From Balamuthia mandrillaris (lineage: Eukaryota; Discosea; Longamoebia; Balamuthiidae): 20,974 nucleotides of DNA. This document shows positions 9,967-17,250 of the stretch, one piece after another (the first letter of the stretch is position 1; each line of letters begins with the position of its first letter). The translations under genes and the position numbers were made by a program. The stretch covers positions 1 to 20,974 of the forward strand of contig JAVKOQ010000657.1 in the NCBI GenBank assembly GCA_031835245.1, in the 5' to 3' direction. The notes beneath the pieces were generated by a model that was not told the origin of the DNA, ran no database searches, and saw nothing but the letters and a program-made list of their open reading frames with translations.

Positions 9967-10651
9967 AGCCACTACTTAAAAAAAAAAGAGGAGAGATAGG
10001 GTAGGATAGGATAGGGTCTCCTTTCTTCCTTAAAACAACAAAGCCAAAAAGCAAAAACACCACAACACACCAACCAGGCAGCGGTTCACCAGCGGGCTGA
10101 GAGAGAAGAAAAGCGGCACAAGAAGGTGGTGCAGGCAGCGCGTCCCATGACACACACAGACACACACACACAGAGAAGGAAAAAAAAAGGGGGGGAGGAG
10201 TCACCCACTTCTACGCTGTCTCTCTCACACAGCGATGAATTTTTGTCGACGTGAAAGATCTCTGCTAGAGATGGCACAGAAAGAAAAAGACGACAGAAAA
10301 AGCCTTTTTATGGTAAGTTTAAGCCTTTGTTTTGATTTTTGATTGGTGGTTTGAAACTTTTAGTAACAGATCAAAACATTTAGCCGCTGTAGCGGGGGAG
10401 CCGCGTTTTGTCTTTTTTTCGTCATCCTTTGTTGTCGACAGGGCTGGTGAAACGCATCTGCAGAAAATGTGTCTTAGATCCATCACCTTCTTACATTCGC
10501 CCCTCCGTTAGACACGTTTTCCATACTATCATTCTCTAACCTTGCACAACAAATACATTACACATTACCCTCGATTTTCTTTTTTCCTTCTTCTTCCTTC
10601 TTTTCTTTTTGGAAAATAAAAAATAAAGTAAAATAAGACCACGTCGCAAAG
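9967..10651. promoter_or_regulatory. Divergent promoter/5' leader region between the ammonium transporter and FAD2
   Basis: Region of 685 bp between two divergent start codons. Three GATA motifs fall within 19 bp at 9995-9998, 10005-10008 and 10010-10013, 29-48 bp upstream of the transporter ATG. A CA repeat lies near 10147-10172. GTCGAC palindromes occur near 10236 and 10435. A textbook donor (GTAAGT at 10313) is followed by acceptor-like tttag/aacag at 10363/10369, which may be a small intron in the FAD2 5' leader. I found no coding exon that continues in frame into FAD2. Confidence 0.5.
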
Positions 10652-12028
10652 ATGACCGCCTCCGACGCTAACGCTCCCGCCGTGTCCGAACCCTGGGGCG
10701 TTAGGACGAGTGCCGCCGCCGCCGATGAAGCTGTCGGCAAGGACAAGCGGGTTCCGCTGGGGTTGGCCCCGCTGCCGTTCACGCTGGCCGACCTGAAGCG
10801 CGCCATCCCCAAGCGCTGCTTCGAGCGGAGCGTGTGGCGGTCGCTGAGCTACCTCCTCGTGGACCTCGTGGTCATCTCTGCTCTCTTCCTCTTCGCGACT
10901 CACCTCATCGACCCTCTCTCCTCCACCATCGCTGCCTCGCTCTTCCCTTCCGCCACCACTCCTTTGGCGGGCGGTCCGACCGAAACCAAAGCCGTTTTTG
11001 ACACAGCCTTTCTGACGCAGGAGCTGGCACAAACGTTGGTTGGTGCGTGCTTGTGGGTGGTCTACTGGGTGGCTCAGGGATGCGTCATGACGGGCGTTTG
11101 GGTCATCGCCCACGAGTGCGGCCATGGCGCCTTCTCGGCCTACGAGTGGGTGAACGATACGGTGGGACTGGTGCTTCACTCCGCCCTTCTCGTGCCGTAC
11201 TTCAGCTGGAAGTTCTCTCATGCCAGGCATCACTCAAAGACTGGCAACATGGACTATGACGAAGTGTTTGTGCCCGAGAAGAAGCAAAGGACAGACCACA
11301 AGGCCGAAGCAAAGGAAAAAGATAAAGCAGCGGAGGCGAAAGAAAGACCAAAGGGCATTGTTGAGGAACTCAACGAGGAGCTGCAGACAGTGTTGTACCT
11401 GGTCGTCATGTTAACTGTGGGCTGGCTGAGCTACCTCTTCTTCAATGTCTCCAGCAGAGACTACAGCAAGGCCAAGAACCTCCACAACAGGAAGCTGGAC
11501 GTGCTGCACCTCAACCACTTCCACCCCTACTCCCCCATCTTCAGGCCCAAAGAAGCCAAGTTTGTGCTGCTCAGCGATCTGGCTCTTGTTCTGGCCCTTG
11601 GCTCCTTGGTCTACTTTTCCTGGACTTATTCGTTCACGGCAGTGGCCAAGCTTTACCTGGTGCCCTACCTCATCGTCAACTTTTGGCTCACCCTTATCAC
11701 CAAGTTGCAACATACGGACGAGGCCTTGCCCCATTTCGATGATGAGAAGTGGGTCTGGCTGAAGGGAGCCCTTTGCACCGTGGATCGTGACTATGGCTTG
11801 TTGAACCATGTGTTCCATCACATCGGGGACACCCATGTGGCGCATCACTTGTTCTCCAAGATGCCTCATTACCACGCGGAGGAGGCCACGAGGGCCATCA
11901 AGCCTTTGCTCGGCAAGTATTATAGGATGGATGATACGCCCATCTTTGGGACGTTGTGGCGGGTGGCGAAAGACTGTCAGCTCGTGGACGAGGATCCTGC
12001 TCAGCGGGGAGTGTATTGGTTCAAATGA
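10652..12028 (+). CDS. Membrane fatty-acid desaturase, FAD2-like (delta-12/omega-6 type)
   Basis: ER di-iron acyl-lipid desaturase, probably converting oleate to linoleate. The single exon encodes 458 residues. The three histidine boxes are HECGHGAFS (from residue 154), HARHHSKTG (from residue 190) and HVAHHLFSKMPHY (from residue 395). The C-terminal run CTVDRDYGLLNHVFHHIGD and the ending GVYWFK closely follow plant and fungal FAD2. Between box 2 and the next membrane segment there is a charged Lys/Glu insertion (about residues 209-240) that plant enzymes lack. The ATG at 10652 is the first of the frame and has a purine at -3. No introns interrupt it, unlike the neighbouring transporter, and it looks more GC-rich. 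Delta-12 rather than delta-15 specificity is inferred from overall similarity and needs enzyme data. Confidence 0.95.
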   Translation: MTASDANAPAVSEPWGVRTSAAAADEAVGKDKRVPLGLAPLPFTLADLKRAIPKRCFERSVWRSLSYLLVDLVVISALFLFATHLIDPLSSTIAASLFPSATTPLAGGPTETKAVFDTAFLTQELAQTLVGACLWVVYWVAQGCVMTGVWVIAHECGHGAFSAYEWVNDTVGLVLHSALLVPYFSWKFSHARHHSKTGNMDYDEVFVPEKKQRTDHKAEAKEKDKAAEAKERPKGIVEELNEELQTVLYLVVMLTVGWLSYLFFNVSSRDYSKAKNLHNRKLDVLHLNHFHPYSPIFRPKEAKFVLLSDLALVLALGSLVYFSWTYSFTAVAKLYLVPYLIVNFWLTLITKLQHTDEALPHFDDEKWVWLKGALCTVDRDYGLLNHVFHHIGDTHVAHHLFSKMPHYHAEEATRAIKPLLGKYYRMDDTPIFGTLWRVAKDCQLVDEDPAQRGVYWFK

Positions 12029-12253
12029 CCGTTATTGTTATTTGTTTGTGTTATCTGACTTCAACTTCTTCCCCCCCCCCCCTCTACCATTTCTTCTCCT
12101 CCGCGTCTATCTTCTTCTTCTTCTTTCTGTCCCTTCCTTCTTCCCATCATCATTTCGAGTACTCCTCTCTCTCTCCTCTACTTCTCTTGCTCCTCCTCTT
12201 TTCTTTTTTGGCCCATTTTCTCTTGTTTGTTGTTCGTTCTCTTTCTTGTTCCT

Positions 12254-12303
<50 letters not shown>

Positions 12304-12663
12304 CCTCCTCCTCTCTCTCTTATTTTTGTCTCTCTCTCTCTCCCCCATTGCTGCCAAGTTTGACGGTGGTGAGAGTCGAACCGGGAGACCCCTGCTTTCC
12401 ACGAGATTTCGCCTTCCCGAAATATTTCGAGAACATGAAATTTTAACGGAAATAAATGCAACAGAAATGCAGTTCTCCCCCATAAAACAACAAACAAACA
12501 GATAAGCAGAGCAAAGGAGGAGGAGAGGGAGGCCCCACCTTTGTTTCTTCCTGTTTCTTTGTTTGTTGTTTGCGAACGCTTGTTGGGTTTTGTGAACTCC
12601 TTCCTGTGGTTGGTTGTGCACCTTTTTTTTTTATTTTTTGTTGTTTTTCTTTTTTTGAGTTCG
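12029..12663. other. Intergenic: FAD2 3' region and RRM-gene 5' region
   Basis: Pyrimidine-rich low-complexity DNA with a long CT microsatellite (12255-12300) and a second short one (about 12330-12342). A possible poly(A) signal AATAAA occurs near 12450. The bases at 12364-12385 look on the minus strand like a tRNA B box (GGTTCGACTCT), but the flanking stem does not pair. T-rich sequence follows up to the next gene. No convincing coding sequence is visible. Confidence 0.5.
12255..12300 (+). repeat. (CT)n microsatellite downstream of FAD2
   Basis: A run of about 46 bp of pure CT on the plus strand, in the 3' flank or 3'UTR of FAD2. The sense strand again carries the pyrimidines. Confidence 0.95.
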
Positions 12664-14073
12664 ATGCTACTTTGCCCGAATCAAGGAGAAGGACGAAGAA
12701 GAAGAGAAAGATGCAACAGGCCAGGAATCATTACCGTACAAGAAACGCAGAAGCGCGAGAGTTTGCCACCACCAGAAACCGATGGGCCAGAGGAAGGCGA
12801 CGGAAAGGCTGACGTTATGCTCGTGACAACCGTGTCGGGCCTTGCGGGCAACCGTGACAATACTTTGCTATGGGCGGATCTGGTGGAACGAGAGGAGGAT
12901 GAGACTGGCGTCGATCTGGTGGCCGAGGCCGCGAAAATCGTATCCAAGAGGAGGTTGCAACGCAACGAGAAGAAGAAGAACGAGGAAAGGAAGGGAAAAC
13001 CAAAACGGACGAAAACGCAGGCGGCCGCAGATTACAAGAAGCAGCGACACCAACGAACGGCTCGTGCTACTGCTCCTCCTCGTGACCACAAGGAGGGAGA
13101 GGAGAAAGAAAAAGAAACGAAAGACAATGGAGACAGCAGCCCACTCCTTCTGTGTACAGAGAAGGAAGGAATTGGAAAACGTCTCGTGTGTAATACTACT
13201 AAGAAGCCCAAGAAGAAAAAGCAGAAAGAGGGGGACGAGCACGGCCGAAAACTGTTTGTGGGAGGCGTGCTCCTTCGGGACTTGGAAGAACGGGCCAAAA
13301 GCGAAGAAACGGACGCCTCTAAGAAGAAGGAAAGGGCTGAGGAATGGAGACAACTTCGTTTGAGCTGTTTGGAAGCCATCTTTCGCGAGTTTGGCGAGTT
13401 GCAACGCTTTAATGCGGAGCACTGGGAGAAGCGCTACTGCCACGTTGTCTACCGCAGAGAAGAGGATGCCAAAACCGCCTTTGAGAGGCTGGGCTCCAGC
13501 AGCGAAAAACAAAGGAAGCAGTGCTTCGAGGCATCTGCCAAGCAATGGTTGGAGGAACATTCCTTGCCCACCTTCATTGCACCCTCTAGTTCTTCTTTTT
13601 ATGTGCGATGGCCAAAGGAGGAAGAACCAAAAGGAGGAGGGCAGAGAAGAATGGGCAAAAAGACCGGCGGACTTGGAAAGAAGAAGCTGAAGAAGATGGC
13701 AAGAGTGATGCATAGGAAGAAGCGCGATAACAACGAACAAAACGCCAAAAGACAAAAGCAGAAAATGAAGGGTGTTCAAGAAGAGGAAGACGAAGACGTT
13801 GCCCGAGTGCTTTATTGGCAAGTTATTAGCACCAACAACGCGCCTGATTGGGGCAAGTTGAACGCTTTTGCTGAAGAGGCCGAGAAAGGATCAAACACAA
13901 GCCTTGCACAACGACAGCATCCATCTTCTCCCTTCTCCACCGTTCATCCCAAAGCTCTTCTCAAACTCAACCCCTTCATCGTGTCCAGCACTTCCCTCTT
14001 ACTGGCCTACTCTTCCTTGCCTCTCTTCTCTCGCTTCCTCCTCCCCAGGTCTCCTTATTCTCATGCTTCATAA
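12664..14073 (+). CDS. Basic/acidic RRM-containing protein, likely nuclear or nucleolar
   Basis: About 469 residues from the ATG at 12664; the next in-frame ATG is at 12817. Upstream the frame is open but T-rich and non-coding in character. The N-terminal half is rich in Lys, Glu and Arg, with several clusters resembling nuclear localisation signals. From about residue 195 there is a degenerate RNA-recognition motif: an RNP2-like strand KLFVGGVLL, an unusually long charged loop, a helix LEAIFREFGELQRF, an RNP1-like strand KRYCHVVYR and a closing helix AKTAFERLG. A second Lys-rich block follows. I do not recognise the orthologue; ribosome biogenesis would fit the composition but is inference. 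The C-terminus is uncertain: a strong polypyrimidine-CAG acceptor at 14049 suggests a possible final intron with a donor near 13980. Convergent with the Nudix gene. Confidence 0.68.
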   Translation: MLLCPNQGEGRRRRERCNRPGIITVQETQKRESLPPPETDGPEEGDGKADVMLVTTVSGLAGNRDNTLLWADLVEREEDETGVDLVAEAAKIVSKRRLQRNEKKKNEERKGKPKRTKTQAAADYKKQRHQRTARATAPPRDHKEGEEKEKETKDNGDSSPLLLCTEKEGIGKRLVCNTTKKPKKKKQKEGDEHGRKLFVGGVLLRDLEERAKSEETDASKKKERAEEWRQLRLSCLEAIFREFGELQRFNAEHWEKRYCHVVYRREEDAKTAFERLGSSSEKQRKQCFEASAKQWLEEHSLPTFIAPSSSSFYVRWPKEEEPKGGGQRRMGKKTGGLGKKKLKKMARVMHRKKRDNNEQNAKRQKQKMKGVQEEEDEDVARVLYWQVISTNNAPDWGKLNAFAEEAEKGSNTSLAQRQHPSSPFSTVHPKALLKLNPFIVSSTSLLLAYSSLPLFSRFLLPRSPYSHAS

Positions 14074-14089
14074 AACCAACAACGAACAT

Positions 14090-14095
14090 AATAAA
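14090..14095 (+). terminator. Poly(A) signal AATAAA for the RRM gene
   Basis: A perfect AATAAA hexamer 17 bp after the RRM-gene stop codon and 22 bp before the 3' end of the convergent Nudix coding sequence. Normal cleavage spacing would put the poly(A) site inside or beside the Nudix coding region. Confidence 0.6.
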
Positions 14096-14116
14096 CTTGT
14101 ATTTTTGTTTAGACCA

Positions 14117-14596
14117 CTATGACGACAACAGCTTCTTTTTCGCTGCTTCCAAAATGCTTCTACGGTTCTTCTCTCTGGAGACTCGCCGGAGTGCTTCCTC
14201 CACGTCCACCCACTCAACTTCCAACTGCTCGTCTTGGTCCAGACAAACCAAGGGCTTGTTGGCGGGGACGCCAGGCAAGGCCTTGGCCACAAAGTACTCC
14301 ACGGCGGGGTTGCCCTTCACGGAGAGTTCCAACAGCAAGTCTTCTTGTTGAGGAAGAAGCTCGTAGTCTTCCCCTGCGTCCAAACCTGTCTCCTCTTTCA
14401 CTTCGCGAAAGGCGGTCTGAAGGGAGGTCTCCCCACGGTTGCGTTTGCCTTTGGGAAAGCCCCAACGCCCTTCTTTGGTTTTCACCAAGGCTACTTTGAG
14501 GGAAGCGCCGAATGAGCCTTCCCCTCTTTCTTCCCCTCCCGCAAATATCACAACCCCAGCACAAGGAATGACTCCTTGTGTCTTCTTCTTTTCCAT
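14117..14596 (-). CDS. Nudix hydrolase, possibly of the Ap4A-hydrolase subgroup
   Basis: Single-exon protein of 159 residues. It has a complete Nudix box (GX5EX7REUXEEXGU): Gly50, Glu56, Arg64-Glu65, Glu68-Glu69 and Gly71-Leu72, the Mg-binding helix that cleaves nucleoside diphosphates linked to another moiety. The approach VKTKEGRWGFPKGK resembles bis(5'-nucleosyl)-tetraphosphatases and related diphosphoinositol-phosphate hydrolases, but the substrate is not determined by the sequence. No signal peptide or membrane segment is present, so it is probably cytosolic. ATG at 14596 is the first of the frame. The stop codon lies 43 bp from that of the convergent RRM gene. Confidence 0.94.
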   Translation of the reverse strand: MEKKKTQGVIPCAGVVIFAGGEERGEGSFGASLKVALVKTKEGRWGFPKGKRNRGETSLQTAFREVKEETGLDAGEDYELLPQQEDLLLELSVKGNPAVEYFVAKALPGVPANKPLVCLDQDEQLEVEWVDVEEALRRVSREKNRRSILEAAKKKLLSS

Positions 14597-14895
14597 CGCC
14601 GGCTGTCTTGTTCTTCTTACTTTTTTGTTTGTTGTTTTTTTCCTGAATGTTTCCTTCTGTTTAGATCTTAAGTTTCACAATGAACTGAAACAAGATGGCC
14701 AGATAGGAATCTAAAAAAAAAAACTAGCATGTTTTTTTTTTTCGTTTGTTTCGTTCTGTGCCCTCAGCCATTTGATCTCACTCCATAGGTTGCAAAGGGA
14801 AGGGAAATTGGTAATGGGGCACGTTTCTAAAGTTTTAAGTTCTTAAAAGAAAAATGGAATTGGCGCCAATTTGTGGTTTTTGTAGGCGGAGCCCA
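14597..14895. promoter_or_regulatory. Nudix promoter and 3' flank of the small membrane-protein gene
   Basis: Non-coding stretch between two minus-strand genes, with T-rich runs near 14620-14640 and 14730-14745. A perfect 14-bp palindrome AATTGGCGCCAATT lies at 14858-14871; its core TTGGCGCCAA matches the dyad form of an E2F/DP site. It sits about 262 bp upstream of the Nudix start codon. Confidence 0.45.
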
Positions 14896-15302
14896 TCACT
14901 CTTTGATTGTGGGATTCTTTTGTTTTGGTGTCGACACGGGGCGACTCGTCGTGGTATTGTTGGTGGTGGTGGTGGGGGATGCTGCTGTCCGGGGTGTCTT
15001 GGCGGTGGCGGCGGAGGCGGAGGAGGAGGGAACGGGTTGGTTCATGTAGGGAAAGATGGGGTCCACAGCCTTTTCTTGTTCGCCGTAGAGTTCTTTCTTT
15101 CGTTGCACGTGCTTATGCCGTACGTACATCCAAGAACCGACTGGGAGGGGAGGGGAGGGGTTTTTAGGAAAACAATAGAGTTAAAATAAAAACAACAGGG
15201 AAGCACTCGCAAATGTACCTCCAGCAGCGGTAAACGCCATCCACCTGTTTCCGAAGACGAGAAGCATTCGTTAGCTTCATCTATCGCTACGATCCCACCT
15301 CA

Positions 15303-15344
<42 letters not shown>

Positions 15345-15385
15345 CGCTCTCCGTACCCCCAGAATACGCTGGCCTTTGTGTTCAT
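14896..15385 (-). CDS. Small one-helix membrane protein in three exons, possibly PET117-like
   Basis: Exons 15385-15357 (29 nt), 15244-15219 (26 nt) and 15140-14896 (245 nt) join in phases 2 and 1 to a 99-residue protein with TGA stop. All junctions are GT-AG. The N-terminus MNTKASVFWGWMAFTAAGVG starts a single hydrophobic segment and is followed by WMYVRHKHVQRKKELYG, then an acidic stretch and a Ser/Thr/Pro/Ala-rich tail. The layout (short N-terminus, one helix, then YV-x-K..R..L.G) resembles PET117-type cytochrome c oxidase assembly factors of the inner mitochondrial membrane, but similarity is weak and I offer it only as a candidate. A longer open frame across the same bases on the plus strand (Gly-rich) looks spurious. 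Divergent from the GDPD gene. Confidence 0.6.
15304..15341 (+). repeat. (CT)n microsatellite upstream of GDPD, in intron 1 of the small membrane-protein gene
   Basis: CT on the plus strand. Relative to the minus-strand small gene this intron carries GA on its sense strand, the one exception to the pyrimidine-sense rule seen elsewhere here. It starts 16 nt after the donor at 15356. Confidence 0.93.
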
Positions 15386-15677
15386 CTTTTTCTCTCTCGC
15401 ACACTCCGCTCACCCTAAATGAAAAGCGACCTCCGACGGACGGCAGTGGACCTGTCCTCGCGTCTTGCCTTTCTCTCGCACGTCATCCCTGGTTGTCTAC
15501 AACAAATAGACAATGGAGGACGGTGAACACGTCATCCATTGTCTTCCTTCCTCTCTGTCGGCCTTGTGTGTTGTCCTCTTTGTCCTTGTGTCTCCGTGTC
15601 TTCTTTCTCTCTTTGCTGCCCCTTCTGCTTTGCTTGCTCTTTACTCTCTCGGTGGAAAGCAGAACGAAACAGCCAAG

Positions 15678-17061
15678 ATGGACGTGAACCACTCGGATCA
15701 GCTTTCGGCTGGGGTGGAGCCCACCGGTGCCTCCTCCTCCTCTGCTGCTTCTTTTTCTTCCGGGCCCATGGTTTTGGGGCTGTTGATACTGGTCGTGCCG
15801 CTGCTCTCTCAGTTGGTCCTCTGGCTCCGCCGACAACGTCAACGCAAGCTCGCCACGCGGTTTCCTGTCCTACAAAAGCTCTTTCCGTCTTCCTTCCCTC
15901 CCCCTAACGGGAAGGCTTTGAAAGAGATGACAAGGCAGAATAACAGCAGCAGGCAGAGGAGGAAGTGCTTGACAGCGGCTCATCGTGGAGGGGCCTCTTG
16001 CTTCGCCCCTGAAAATACGTTGCACGCTTTTCAGAAGGCTTTGGATAGCGGGGTGGAGCTGTTGGAATTGGATGTGAGGACTTCAAAGGATGGGCACCTG
16101 TTTTTGTTGCATGACCCTACACTTGAGCGCACTACCGATGGATTTGGCATGGTTCGTTCGTTTTGTTCCTTCCCATGCTCTTCTGTTTGTGTTCTTCTTC
16201 CTTACTTCTTTCTGTCCACGCAGGCGAGTGATAAAACTCTCAAAGAACTTCAAAGTTTAGACGCTGCCTACCACTTTTCACCCAACACACAAGACTACAC
16301 AGCTCGCTATCCTCTCCGCAACAAAGGCCATCGCATCCCAACGCTTGAAGAGGTCTTCGATTTAGTGGACAGCAACACAAACAGGGAGGTTTGCTTCTTG
16401 TTGGACATCAAGGATGAGCGTACCGTCGAGCCAACGCTAGCTCTGGTCAAAGAAAGAGGTTTAGAAGAAAGAGTAATCCTTGGTGCTGTCGTTCCTTCCG
16501 TCAACGACTTGGTGCGACGGCACAAACCTGCACACGTGCCACTCTGCCCTCATTACAGAGCAACTCTTTGGTTCTTCCTGCTGTCGTTCCTGCGGTTGCA
16601 TTGGTTGGTGCCCTTTCAGCATGATATCTTTGGCACTATCTACGGCGCTAATGTTGACAAAGCACTTCAAGCTAGGTTTTTTTTTTCTTTCCTTGTTTAT
16701 TTTTCTCTTGAACGAGAAAGAGGAAAGGAGAAGAAAGACTCTTCTCGTCATTTTTCTCCATGTTCTTATTGTTATGCTTATATCTCTTCACAAAAGAGGA
16801 AACAAGTTATCGTGGCGGATATTCAAGCTGATCGGTCGGGCCTTCCTCTTTGACAAGGAGGGCATCCTCGTGAACGACCGAGTGGTCAAGCACGCCCATT
16901 CACTGGGCAAGATGTTGTTCGTGTTTGGCGCTGATCTCGATGAGGCCCCTCACATCCGCCGATGCATGCGCTTGGGAGTGGATTGCGTTATGTCGGATCG
17001 ACCCGATTTCCTGATGAAGATTGTGAAAGAAGAGGAGGAAGAAGGTGCGAAGACAGAGTGA
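15678..17061 (+). CDS. Membrane-anchored glycerophosphodiester phosphodiesterase (GDPD)
   Basis: Hydrolyses glycerophosphodiesters, or lysophospholipids in the GDE4/GDPD1 branch, to glycerol-phosphate-type products. Exons 15678-16151, 16224-16675 and 16797-17061 join in phases 0 and 2. One N-terminal TM helix (VLGLLILVVPLLSQLVLWL) and a basic segment precede the TIM-barrel, as in mammalian GDPD1. Catalytic blocks are AAHRGGASCFAPENT, LLELDVRTSKDG and LLHDPTLERTTDG, and later RIPTLEEVFDLV, FLLDIKDE and GVDCVMSDRPDFL. The C-terminus is Glu/Lys-rich. I prefer ATG 15678 (context gccaagATGg); an in-frame ATG at 15513 would add 55 residues from CT-rich DNA, including a second hydrophobic segment. 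Intron 1 is 72 bp and free of in-frame stops. Confidence 0.92.
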
Positions 17062-17250
17062 AACAGGGTGGAGAGGTTTGTACATAAAACCAAAAGTTAA
17101 AAAGCTGATGTGGAGCGATAACCTGCCTCGGTTAATGTGCCCTTGGAACAAGTGGATTATTTTGGCCAATTGATAATCAGAACTTTTAATATAAACAGCA
17201 ATTTAGCTGTTTTACACGGTCAAAAGGAATCCTGTTGAAAGCAGGAAACA
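17062..17250. other. Intergenic spacer with a small hairpin
   Basis: A 189-bp spacer between two plus-strand genes. It holds an inverted repeat AAACAGC/GCTGTTT at 17193-17199 and 17206-17212 with a 6-nt loop, and a CCAAT pentamer near 17165. It probably contains the GDPD 3' end and the next promoter. Confidence 0.4.

Noticed and set aside
10233-10318. Short open frame from an ATG near 10233 leading into the GTAAGT donor, as a possible first coding exon of FAD2
   Set aside because: The FAD2 ATG at 10652 already gives a complete family N-terminus and is preceded by AT-rich leader with in-frame stops; the piece is better read as leader sequence.
10565-11875. Two sizeable minus-strand open frames opposite the FAD2 gene
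   Set aside because: They are antisense to a strongly conserved desaturase, have low-complexity His/Gly/Arg composition, and reflect the GC-rich codon use of the sense gene.
12360-12400. tRNA-like B box on the minus strand (GGTTCGACTCT)
   Set aside because: Only the innermost T-stem pairs form and no upstream A box is present. It could be a decayed tRNA-derived relic but the sequence does not show it.
14854-15189. Plus-strand Gly-rich open frame of 111 codons
   Set aside because: Its poly-Gly run is the antisense of Ala/Thr/Pro codons in the small minus-strand gene, which has matching splice phases and a sensible protein architecture.
15513-15677. Upstream in-frame extension of GDPD (55 residues, signal-peptide-like)
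   Set aside because: The bases are CT-rich like local non-coding DNA, the ATG at 15678 has the better context, and related membrane GDPDs have a single N-terminal helix. Kept as an alternative start only.
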